Shown here piece after piece: positions 24,056 through 36,400 of a DNA stretch of 64,000 nucleotides. Under the pieces are notes generated by a model. That model searched no databases. It was not told where the DNA came from and was given only the letters and a program-made list of their open reading frames with translations. The translations under genes and the position numbers were made by a program. Position 1 is the stretch's first letter. Each line of letters opens with the position of its first letter. This stretch comes from a virus, in the IMG/VR virus record IMGVR_UViG_3300025417_000566, positions 1 to 64,000 of that record; one strand, given 5' to 3'.

Positions 24056-27000
24056 ATGGCAACAAGTTCACGACAAGCGGCATTATTTGGACTTAATGAT
24101 TGGCAATCATTATACCAAACCTATTCTGCGGCTAATTTTCAAAGTTACGATTATGAAACCCTTCGTAAGAGTTTCATTGATTATCTCCAACTATATTACC
24201 CAGAAACATTCAACGATTACACAGAATCAAGCGAATTTATTGCCTTGCTTGACGTTATGGCTTTTATGGGCCAAGGTCTTGCATTTAGAAATGACTTAAA
24301 CAGCCGTGAAAACTTTATTGATACCGCAGAACGTAGAGATAGCGTTATCAAACTTGCCAATTTAGTTAGTTATACTCCAAAACGTAACATTGCTGGACAA
24401 GGATTTATCAAGGTAACTAGCGTATCAACTACACAAAATATCCAAGACATCAATGGATTAAACTTAAGTAATCTACAAATTCTATGGAATGACCCTGCTA
24501 ATCCAAACTGGCTAGAACAATTCAATACAATCATCAATGCCGCATTGATCACTTCACAGCGAATTGGTAAACCAGGTAACTCTCAAGACATTTTAGGTAT
24601 TACAACAAGTGAGTATGCAATTCAAATTCCTGCTACATCACTACCAGTAGTTCCATTTAACGCAACTGTTGACAATCAAAATATGAATTTTGAATTAGTC
24701 AGCGCAAGTAGTGTTGGGGAAGACTATGTATATGAAGTTCCCCCTGCACCAAGTGGTAAGTTCAATATACTATATCGCAACGACCAATTAGGTTTTGGTA
24801 GCCCTAACACAGGATTCTTTTTCTATTTTGTACAGGGCAGTTTACAAAACTACGATTTCACATTACAACAGCAAATTTCTAATCAAAATATTGCAATTGG
24901 TAATATTCAAGGTGTCAACAATAGTGATACTTGGTTATATCAATTAAATAGCGATGGAACTAGAACTCCTTGGGTTCAAGTAGACAACGTATATGCAAAT
25001 GCACAACTGCAAACAGAATTCTCTAACAAAGATATTTTTTCTGTAACTTCAGGTTTCAATGATACTGTTACATACATCTTTGGTGATGGTGTGTTCTCTG
25101 CTATCCCAGTAGGAAACTTTAGAGCATATGTTCGTTCAGGTAACGCATTAACATATGTAATTCAACCTAGCGAAATGAACGGAATCAGCGTTTCATTCAC
25201 ATATCTTGACCAAACAGGTCGCGCCCAAACAATTACATTTGGCTTGACATTAACACAAACAGTAAGTACAGCGCAAGCAAGAGAAACACTTGCAAGTATT
25301 AAACAACGTGCCCCAACACGCTACTATACACAAAATCGTATGGTCAATGGTCAAGACTATAATGACTTCCCGTACTCACTGTATAGTTCAATCATTAAAA
25401 GTAAGGCTATTAATCGCAGTAGCATTGGTGCTTCAAAAAGTTTAGATTTGCTTGATCCAACAGGTAAATTCTCAAGCATTAATTGTTTTGGGGATGACGG
25501 TGCTTTATATCAAGACACTACCCCTGGTTTTTATACACTTACAATTAATAGTACCAGTGATATTATCAATTTCTTTACTGGCGCACTATCAGCAGTATTG
25601 GCAGCAAACAGAGCAACTCAATACTATATTCAAAACTATCCTCGATATGCAATTAATTCATCTACAGTAACTGGCGCACCAGTATACTGGAGTACAGCAC
25701 AAGTTAATGCAAGCACAGAATCAGGTTATTTTTATGAAATTAGTGGTGCATTACAAATTCCACAACCAATTGGCATCTATGCTTCAAGTAATTTGAAGTA
25801 TTTGTCACCAGGTGCAGTATTACAATTTACTGCTCCTAATGGATATTACTTTGACAGCAACAATAGACTACATGCTGGTATTGGTGGTGCAGGTACAACT
25901 ACTACGATTTGGTCAACAATTACTAACGTTATTGGTGACGGTAGTAACAGTGGTACTGGTAACTTTAGTAACGGCACTGGTCCCGTAACACTTAGTGGGT
26001 ATGTTCCTGATGGCGTTACATTAACACAAGTTATTCCAGCATTCAGCAATGCGGTGCCAACAACTGTTATTCAAGAGTGTGTGGTTCTTATGGAACTACA
26101 ACAGAATTTTAGTTTAGTATTTGATAATTCAATTGCTATCAATCAACAACGTTGGTTTATTGAAGCATATGATTACCCAAACAGTTTTGTTCAATTCCAA
26201 AGCATGGGTAACAACATTTACAGTATTACATATCAAGCATTAACATATTATTTTGGTAGTGTTGCAAGTACACGTTTTGCATTTAACCCTAACCAAGTTG
26301 TGTTTGATCCATACTCAGGTAAAGTGTTACAAGATTTTATTAACATTTTACAAGTTAACTCACAACCAGATTCAAGTCAGCCTTTAGGCAATGATGTTGT
26401 AGTTAATATTCTTGGTCAAACTGTACAAAGCGATGGTTATGTAGATGACTTCCAAGTTGAAGTTGCGGCAACCAGTGTGGATAACAATCAATTAGTATTA
26501 AGCCCTGACTTCTTTAGTGAAGTCACAGGTTATGTAAACGGTGGAACAAACATTGGTGTATATGTGTTCTTTCAAATCGTAACCGATCCATTAAACTTAC
26601 AACAAAATTATATTATTCCTACAAGTAGTGTTTGCTATACATATCCTACAATCACACAGATTGAAGTAAACAAATATCAATATCCTGTTGGTCAGTTATT
26701 CTTTGCTTATAGCGAAACCAATGCACAAGGTGGTACAGGTAATTTCTATGTTTCTGTTCAAGAACCAAATGTAATAACACCATCATATACAATGGTATTG
26801 CAATCAGATTATACTTGGAAAGCAGGTCGTCAAGGTCTTGCATTCCAATATCGTCACAACAGTAACAACACAACTAGAATTGATCCAGTGACAACTAACA
26901 TCATTGATTTGTATGTTGTAACTCAATCATATTATACTGCTTACACACAATGGGTAACTGATATTACTAACACAGTACCATATCCTTCAATGCCAACCAT

Positions 27001-27457
27001 AAATGATTTAACACAAGAATATGGAAAACTAGACGATTATAAAATGTTGAGTGATGCATTGATATTAAATAGTGTAGTGTTCAAACCTTTGTTTGGACCT
27101 AAGGCAAATAGTGCGTTGCAAGCAACTATTAAAGTTGTTGCAAATTCAACCACTAATGCAAGTGATAGTGAAATTAGAAGTGCTGTTTTAACTGCTATGA
27201 ATAATTATTTTGATATTAACAATTGGAATTTTGGTGACACATTCTACTTTAGTGAATTGGCATCATATCTTCATAATGAATGCGGCGATTTAATTAGTTC
27301 TGCTGTATTGGTACCAAATGATCCAAGTCAGCCGTTTGGAACATTATATGAAATCAAATGTTTACCTTATGAAATTTTCGTAAATGCGGCTGTACCTGAT
27401 ACAGTGGTAGTGATACCAGCAAATACCCCTGCACAACTTCAGGTAGGATACTTATAA
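24056..27457 (+). CDS. 6: Baseplate wedge protein gp6-like
   Basis: The 1133-aa product is nearly twice T4 gp6 (660 aa). The N-terminal 130 residues show the gp6/J-type wedge signature: FIDYLQLYYPETFNDYTESS, EFIALLDVMAFMGQGLAFRN, LNSRENFIDTAERRDSVIKL and LVSYTPKRNIAGQG. The block PTRYYTQNRMVNGQDYNDFP near 420-440 and a C-terminal part with EIRSAVLTAMNNYFDINNWN also fit. gp6 dimers form the ring that holds wedges together and moves during contraction. Extra length lies mainly in the Asn/Thr/Gly-rich middle. It is followed 1 nt later by the giant gene. Confidence 0.93.
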   Translation: MATSSRQAALFGLNDWQSLYQTYSAANFQSYDYETLRKSFIDYLQLYYPETFNDYTESSEFIALLDVMAFMGQGLAFRNDLNSRENFIDTAERRDSVIKLANLVSYTPKRNIAGQGFIKVTSVSTTQNIQDINGLNLSNLQILWNDPANPNWLEQFNTIINAALITSQRIGKPGNSQDILGITTSEYAIQIPATSLPVVPFNATVDNQNMNFELVSASSVGEDYVYEVPPAPSGKFNILYRNDQLGFGSPNTGFFFYFVQGSLQNYDFTLQQQISNQNIAIGNIQGVNNSDTWLYQLNSDGTRTPWVQVDNVYANAQLQTEFSNKDIFSVTSGFNDTVTYIFGDGVFSAIPVGNFRAYVRSGNALTYVIQPSEMNGISVSFTYLDQTGRAQTITFGLTLTQTVSTAQARETLASIKQRAPTRYYTQNRMVNGQDYNDFPYSLYSSIIKSKAINRSSIGASKSLDLLDPTGKFSSINCFGDDGALYQDTTPGFYTLTINSTSDIINFFTGALSAVLAANRATQYYIQNYPRYAINSSTVTGAPVYWSTAQVNASTESGYFYEISGALQIPQPIGIYASSNLKYLSPGAVLQFTAPNGYYFDSNNRLHAGIGGAGTTTTIWSTITNVIGDGSNSGTGNFSNGTGPVTLSGYVPDGVTLTQVIPAFSNAVPTTVIQECVVLMELQQNFSLVFDNSIAINQQRWFIEAYDYPNSFVQFQSMGNNIYSITYQALTYYFGSVASTRFAFNPNQVVFDPYSGKVLQDFINILQVNSQPDSSQPLGNDVVVNILGQTVQSDGYVDDFQVEVAATSVDNNQLVLSPDFFSEVTGYVNGGTNIGVYVFFQIVTDPLNLQQNYIIPTSSVCYTYPTITQIEVNKYQYPVGQLFFAYSETNAQGGTGNFYVSVQEPNVITPSYTMVLQSDYTWKAGRQGLAFQYRHNSNNTTRIDPVTTNIIDLYVVTQSYYTAYTQWVTDITNTVPYPSMPTINDLTQEYGKLDDYKMLSDALILNSVVFKPLFGPKANSALQATIKVVANSTTNASDSEIRSAVLTAMNNYFDINNWNFGDTFYFSELASYLHNECGDLISSAVLVPNDPSQPFGTLYEIKCLPYEIFVNAAVPDTVVVIPANTPAQLQVGYL

Positions 27458-27458
27458 A

Positions 27459-30400
27459 ATGGCAAATACAAATAGAGTTAGAACACTTAATTTCTTACCA
27501 GAAATTTTTCAGACTACTAGCAACCAACAATTTTTATCTGCTACACTTGACCAATTAGTAAATCCTCCCAACTTACAACGTATTCAAGGTTACATTGGAA
27601 GTAAGTTTGGTTACGGTGTTAACCCAAACGATTACTATGTTACAGAACCTACAAAAACTAGAAGAGAATATCAACTAGATCCAGGCGTTGTAATTAAAAA
27701 GACAAATGAAAATACTGCAAAAGATTTTATTACATACCCAGGTATCCTTGACGCATTAAATCTACAAAACGGTGTTACTAACAATAACAATCGTTTGTTT
27801 AATAGTCAGTTCTACTCATGGGATAGTTTTACCAATCTAGATAAGATCATTAACTTTAATCAATACTATTGGTTACCTTTTGGTCCACCTTCAGTAACAG
27901 TAGCATCACAAACTGTTTATTCTACAGAGCAATATGTTGTAACGTCATTAGACAATGGTTATAATATTCGTATTGCTTCAGCTGAAACAGGTGAAATTAA
28001 TCCAACACTAACATTGTTGCGCGGTGGCACTTACACATTCTTAGTTGATCAAGATACTCAATTTTGGATTCAAGGTCAACCAGGTGTAACTGGCTACAGT
28101 CCTACGCAAACTAACTTATATACACGTAATGTATATGGAGTAGAAAACAACGGTGCAACTCAAGGTTATGTAACATTTACAGTTCCTGCCGCAGACGCAC
28201 AAAACGAATATCAATTTCCTGCTAGTGGTGTAAATCTTGATTTAGTATGTACTACACCATTTAGCCAAATCAACGGACAACTATTGTCAACAATAGGTGC
28301 AATTGATGGTGTCACATCATTGCAAGGTCTACAGATTATGTTTTATAACACAGGAATTCCTAACGAAACTGGGTATGTACAAACATATTATTCTGAAACT
28401 TCATATGACACTAATGATAACACATTAGTTCAACCTCTTACAATTTCAGTTAACCAAACAGCGGCTAATGTCTTTACATTAGCAAGTGGAACAAACGCAT
28501 CATTAAATGTAAATGACACTATTACATTTAACAATCCTACATTCGGTGGAGTAACTGCGGGTAGCGTATATTTTATTAATGGTTTAGTGGGAACAACAGG
28601 CTTCACTATTTCTGCTACATTAGGGGGTTCTATTTTAACATTGACCAACGCAACAGGTTTAATGACTGCTAATACAAATCAAGGTTTGTTAGAAGAGGGT
28701 TATTATACCACTGTTGCAAACAACTTCTATACAGTTGAATATGTTGGTGATCCTGCTAACCCAGTTATTAGATTGATTCCAAGTGGAGTTATTCCTACTA
28801 ATCAAACTATTACGCCAGCATTTGGTGTACAGTATAATAATTTACCCTTCTATCGCAACACAGTGGGTACAATTGCAGAAGTACCTTATATTAGTGCGCC
28901 CCTAAACACATTATACTATCAAGATGGTACAAACGCTGACAGCGTTGGTGTTATTAAATTAATTGAAAGCAATCTTTCAAACACAATAAACGTTACAACT
29001 GACATTTTAGGACAAAAAACATTTACTAGCACAAATGGTGTTGTGTTTACAAATGGATTAAAAGTAAGTTTTGACGGTGACGTTATCCCAACAAGTTATT
29101 TGTCAGGTGAATACTACGTAGAAGGCGTGGGTACTGCTATTGAGTTGATCCCAGTTAACTCATTGATCTGCCCTGAAGGATTTACTGAGGCAGTTTATAA
29201 TCCATATGATTCTACTAATTATGATATTGGTAACTGGGACTTAACAGACTTTGTTCCTGTATTACCTGATTACATTACTATTGCTAGAAATAGTATTAAC
29301 AAAAACGCATGGTCACGTAGTAATCGTTGGTTCCACATTGATGTAATTAATGCAACTGCATCTTACAACAATGATCCTACGATTCTTACAATTTATGCGT
29401 CTGCTACAGCAAAAGCACAACGTCCAATTATTGAGTTTTACCCTAACCTACAATTGTTTAATTCAGGTATTATTGGTAAACAAGCAGTTGACTTTTTTGA
29501 CACAAGAACAACAGATGCATTAACACAAGTTGCAGATCAACAAAACTACTATCCTGATATCCAAGTATATAGTACATATACAGCAACCGTTGCCGGGGTT
29601 ACAAATGCAACATCAACTACAATTACAATTAACGCAAGTGCAGTAACAGGAACACTACAACAGTACCAATATATTACTGATTCTACAAACTTGTTGCCTA
29701 GAAACTCACAAATTCAATCAATTGCATTGAATAATGGAGTATACACATTAAATGTATCATGGCAAAATGCAACTACATTTAATACAACTACTGTAGCAAG
29801 TATTGTTGCTAGCGACACAACTGTAAACAATTATGCATTGTTCTCAGGTGCTAGAGTTATTTTCTCAGCAGACCCAACAGTAAGCAACACAATTTTTGTT
29901 GTCAACTTGTCTACTCTAACAACTGGCTCAACACCAGTTATCACAATGACTCCTGCTGAAGATAGCCCATGCTTAACAAATGAACAAGTTGCTGTGTTGC
30001 GTGGTTACTATCATCAGGGTGAAAGTTATTATTATACTGGCACAAGTTGGGATTTAGCACAAGAAAAAACCAATGTAAATCAAGCACCTTACTTTGATAT
30101 GTTTGATAGCAATGGTGTAAGTTTTGGCGACCCATCAGTTTATCATAGTACAACATTTACAGGTACTACACTATTTCAGTATGGTGTAGGTATAGGCTCA
30201 ATCGATACTGTTTTGGGTTTCCCTATATCGTACAGTTCTATTGATAACCAAGGCGATATTCAGTTTGACGTAACACTTAACTCAGACACATTTAATTATG
30301 TGAACGGCGCCACACCTATAACTGAAAATATTAACACAGGTTACGTTTACAACTACACAGTGGACAGAACATTGTTCAGACAATTGGGTTGGCAAACTGC

Positions 30401-33400
30401 TGTAGCACCTAGTGTACAATATCAATATTTTGAAATTCCATATAGCCCTGCTACAACAACATACACGTGTGATATTGCGGCATTAACTGGAACAGCGGCA
30501 ACTGATGCTGTTTGGCCAGTGGTACAAGTTTATATTGACAACGTATACCAATCTCCAACCTCATATACATACACAGTAGGAACAAATTCTACTACTATTG
30601 TACTTCCACAACAACCTTCAACTGCAACACTAGTTCAAATTCTATTGTTAAGTAATCAGGTAAGTACAACTGGATATTATCAAATTCCTATCAATTTGAG
30701 TAATAATCCATTGAACACAAATATTACTGTTGCTAACGTTGGTGATATTCGCAATCAATATCAAAGTATTTTTTACAATAATCCTAATACAACAGGTCAA
30801 GTATTTGGCCCTAACAACTATAGAGACTTAGGAGATATTGTTCCATATGGTACTGCTATTATTCAAAATAGCGCAAGTCTAGTATTGCCCGGAGCACTAC
30901 TACGTGTACCTGATCACAATTTATTCAATGCGTTATTGTATAACAGCCGTGAATATGTTAACTATAAACAATTAATTGTAAGTACAGTTAGCAACACAAA
31001 CTTTACACAAACATATAACCCTGCGCAAATTTTAGATATTGCACTAGCGCAAATTACTCAATCTAAGAGTCCTAACCAATCATTCTTCTGGTCAGACATG
31101 ATTCCTTCACAAGCGCCTTATAGAAGTAATATCTATACATTTAACAATGCACTAGACACATCAATCTACCCATTGTCACAAGTTTATAATTTTGAAACAG
31201 CAAATTATAATGGTGTATTGGTATATCGCACAACAAAGATTAACGATTATCAAACTGTTACTGAACAGTTAATTAAGGGTCAAGATTATACAGTAAGTAC
31301 AACTGCACCTTCACTTGAAGTTACTATTGAGTTGAATGCAGGAGACACAATTACAATTAATGAATATAATCAAACTTATGGAAGTTATGCTCCAAATACT
31401 CCAACTAAGTTAGGATTATATCCCGCATTTGTTCCTGAAGTTGTCTTAGATAGCGACTACTATACACCTACATATTTTATTAAAGGACACGATGGTTCAT
31501 TTACTAAGTTATACGGTGAGTATATAAACGGTGTATTACAAGACTATCGTGACCAAGCATTATTAGAATTTGAAACACGTGTTTACAATAACTTGAAGTT
31601 AAGTAACACAATTCCAATTCAAGCATATGATTTGATTCCTGGTTATTTCAGACAGGGTACACAGCAATATTCTAATCAAGAATGGTTAGAAATGTACAGT
31701 ACTAATTTCTTAAATTGGATTGGTCAAAATCGTTTAAATTACAAAACACAATACTATAACACAAACGATCCATTTAGTTATAACTATACCAACTCAGGTA
31801 ACAAGTTAGACAGTACTCCAATTCAGCAGGGTTACTGGAGAGGTGTATATCAATATTTCTATGATACAACAACTCCAAATGAAACACCTTGGGAAATGTT
31901 GTACTATCCAAATCAACCAAGTTGGTGGACAGAACGTTATGGTCCTGCCCCATATACAAGTGATAACTTAGTGTTATGGAACGACATTGCAAACGGCGTT
32001 CGTTGGGAAGATGGTGTACCTGTAACAGTTCCTGAACTAGCACGTCCTGGCTTACTAAACATACTACCAGTTGATAGCGCAGGTAACTTAGTAAGTCCTT
32101 TTGTATCAATTGTTGGTAACTATAATCCTAACACATTCCAAAAAGATTGGGTTGTTGGTGATGATGGCCCAACTGAATTAAGTTACAGAAGAAGTAGCAC
32201 ATGGCCGTTTGATTTCATGAGACTTCAAGCATTGATGAAACCTGCTGAATTCTTTAACTTGGGTGTATGGGTTGACAATTACAAATACAATGCAGAGTTT
32301 AATCAGTACCTAGTTAATGATAGAAGTCACTTAGTGCCTAATGAAATTCCTGTATATGGTAGTGGCACAGCCGTAACCAGTTACTTGAACTGGATTGTTG
32401 ACTTTGAAAAACAACAAGGTATCGATGCTACAACAAATCTAACAACGTTATTCAACAACTTAGATGTAAGATTGGTTTACAGATTGGCTGGCTTCAGCGA
32501 TCAAAATCAATTGGCATTCTATGTTGAAAAAGCAAGTCCAAACACAACAAGTTCATCATTGTTGATTCCAAATGAGAGTTATAATATTCTTTTATATGAT
32601 AACCAACCATTTGATAGAATCCCTTATAGTTCTGTTGTTGTACAACAAAATGATGGTTACTACACAGTATTTGGTAACGCACAACAATTTGCATACTTTA
32701 CTGTATTGAACCCAGTTTATGATGGTCAAACTTATGCAATTGACATTCAGTCAGCAAAAGTTAAGGTAGCAAAAAACTATTCAACAAAAGAAACAATTGT
32801 TCCTTATGGTACATCGTTTTACAGTACACAAGAACTTGCACAATTCTTAACTAGTTATGGAGCATGGCTACAAGATAGAGGTATGATATTCCAAGACATT
32901 CAAAATGGTCTTGAAGTAACATGGAATCAAATGGTTGCTGAGTTCTTATACTGGTCACAAACAGGTTGGGGTACAGGCTCAGTAATTACATTGAATCCTG
33001 CGGCAACACTATTGACTATCGATAAAGTTGATTGTGTTGTTCAACCATTAACTATCCAAGATCAAAACTTTGTATTGAATCAAAACTTATATCCAATTCA
33101 ATTGAAGGATATGTGTATTGAACGTAATGATACACAGTTTACATTACACGCATTAAATCAAGGTGATGCATTTAGTTATGCACAATTTGATCTAGGTAAT
33201 TTTGAACACGGCATCGTATTTGACAATACAACACAATTCAATGATACAATTTATAACCTAGTAACAGGTCTACGTCAAATTAGAATTAATGTGCGTGGTG
33301 CAAAAACTGCGGATTGGAACGGTACTGTAAATGCTTGGGGCTTTATCTTGAATCAAGATAACGTACAAGAATGGTCACCTAACTTAAAATATACTAAAGG

Positions 33401-36400
33401 ACAGATCGTTCTTTACAAGAACAAGTATTGGGTAGCACAACGTGTTATCGAACCAACAGCAACATTTAATCAACAGAATTGGAAAGAAACAAATTACAAT
33501 GCTGTACAGATAGGTATGCTGCCTAACCCATCAACACGATCATTTGAAAGTGCGTTATATTATAACACAAATGTTAGTAACTTGTCACAAGATGCCAACT
33601 TACTAAGTTATAGTTTGATTGGTTACAGACCAAGAGATTACTTAGCAACAGCAGATTTGACAGACGTTACACAAATTAACGTTTATCAAAACTTAATTAA
33701 AAACAAAGGAACACGTAATGCAGTAAACGCATTCCAAGGTGTTACTTTACCACAAGGTGGTATTAGTTATAATGTCTATGAAAACTGGGCAATCTTGCAA
33801 GGTGAGTTTGGTGGTGTAGCAAATAACAATTTTGTACAATTTAGAATTAACCAAGCAAATATGACCGGAGATCCATCAATCTTTAGTTTAACTAATGGTG
33901 TGTATACTCCTGGCTCAATGCAAGAAATTCCTATCTATAGTTTATACAACTATAAACACAATATTGATAATCCAAACATCTTGTTAACAACAAATGATGC
34001 AGAACCTAGCACAACAAACATTTATCCAGACGCAGGTTATGTAAACTTTAACGATGTTAAAATGTCAAGTTACTTCTACTCTGGATTACCTAGAGCAACT
34101 GATATCACTGGTCAAATTGTTCCTATTCAGAATTTCTACGTAAGAGATTATGTATGGTTGGCTAATTTCTTGAACACATGGAATGTATATTCATTAAAAC
34201 CAATTGGTCAAGTAATTCAAGTTAGAAACAATTTAAACAAAACAGCAACAATTACATTTGCAGAACCACACGGACTAAGCAAATTACAACCATTAGCAAT
34301 CGTCAACTTTGCAAACAATGTAGACGGATATTATATCGTTACACAAGTTGTAAATTTAAATGAAGTTATTATCAATCTCAATGTAGCAACTGCAAATCAA
34401 AATACATTGACTGGTCAAGGTATTGGTTTAATCTTTGAAACACAAAGAGCTGCAACACCTTCAGAAATTGGATTGTTAGACTTAACTGAAGCAGACTTTA
34501 TTACAAATACAGTTTGGGTTGATGAAAACACAGACGGTAACTGGGCAGTCTATCAAAAGACTATCAATTATCAATACAATCAGCAATTAGAAAAGCCATA
34601 TGCAACTAATTTTGGTACTGCTGTTTCATACTCACCTGAAATGGGATACTTAGTTAGCGATGCACCTCAAGGTAATGTTTATAGATATGTGTACGACCCA
34701 TTATCATCACAATCAACAGGACAACCTGTTTATGACATATCACAAACGTTAACTGGTGGTACAAGTTTTGGTACAACAATTGTTCATCAAAATAACATTT
34801 ATGCTATTAGTGAACCAACAAGTGGTACACCAAAAGTATACATTTACGCATTAAATGATAGCACAGTTTCAACTGCGGCTATTCTCTATCAAACTATTGC
34901 GGCACCCGGTGGTGTAACTAATTGGGGTAGTGCATTGGCAATGTCAGGGGATAACAATTGGTTGTATATTTCTGACATAGCAAATAATAATGTTTACGTA
35001 TATCGCAGAGAACAAGTTCTATTGAACGCTGGTTACTTTGTAACAGGACAAACATATACAATTCAAAGTATTGGTACAACAGACTTTACAGCAATTGGCG
35101 CAGTTGCAAACGATGTAGGTATTACGTTCGTTGCTACAGGTGCAGGTACCGGTACCGGCACAGCGTTGCAAGTAACATATGCGCAATCAACTGTAATCAG
35201 TGGTTCATCAACTGCTGGTTCAGTATCAGGCGATAATTTCAGTGCTTCATTGTCAACTGACTATTATGGTCAAACATTATTTGTTGGCGCACCTGATGTA
35301 AATTACAGTTCAACAATTGAAAATTGGGGTAGTGCATATGCATACCAAAGAACAGTTCAAAACGTTGAAGCACAACAAACTAGTGTTGCTGGACAAATTC
35401 AGTCATTTACATTAGGTTGGACACCAACAGCAGGAGCAACAAGAACAGCAAGTGCAACTAATGGTAGCACAAACTACATTACATGTAATGCAGCCATGAC
35501 TGGCTTTGCAGTAAATCAAGCCGTAGTCTTTAATGGTAGTAACTTTGCTAACTGTGGTATTAAGCCAAACGTTGTTTACTACATTGCTGGTATTTCAGGT
35601 TCAACAATTTCTATCAAAACATCACGTTCATCAACAACGCCTGTGCAATTAACTACTGCTAGTGGCTTGTCATTTGGTGTGTATGTACAAGTTGATCCAT
35701 TATATGTTACAGTTAACGGTACATTAGTACAAGACAACAACTATGGTGTAATTGGTAATCAATTTGTTTACAGTGGTGCATTGCAAGCAGGTGACATTAT
35801 CAACATTAGTGATAATCAATACACATTAGTACAAAACTTCAATTCACAGTTCAATGACAGAACCGGGATACATTATGGTTATGCAATGGACATGAACACA
35901 TTTGGTACTGAAGTATTAGTGGGTTCACCATTTGAAATCAATGACACTACAGGTGAAGAAGGTGCTACTTATAGATATACTAATGTTGGTGCCAAATATG
36001 GTGTTATTATTGGTACATCTGTATGTAATTTGTTGTCATCACAATACTTGTTTATAAATGGATACTTGTTATTCTTGACAGCAGGTGATGCAACATCAAT
36101 TGCTAACCAAATCAATTCAAGCAAAATTACTAACGTACAAGCATCTGTAACAACTGATGGTATGTTAGTGATTCAAGTAATTGATAGCGAAATTGCACAA
36201 CCTAACAATCAACTATCAATCTCTGTTGTTAATGAAGATGTGCTAGATCAATTGGGTCTTGATGTATTTGTTAATACACAAGTTCTTGTGTCACCATATG
36301 CAGTTGGCCCAACAGAATTTGGTACAGCAATTAAATTCAATGAATCTGGAAGTGTAGTAATTTCTGCGCCAGTTGGCACACGTTATGAGTTCACATCATT

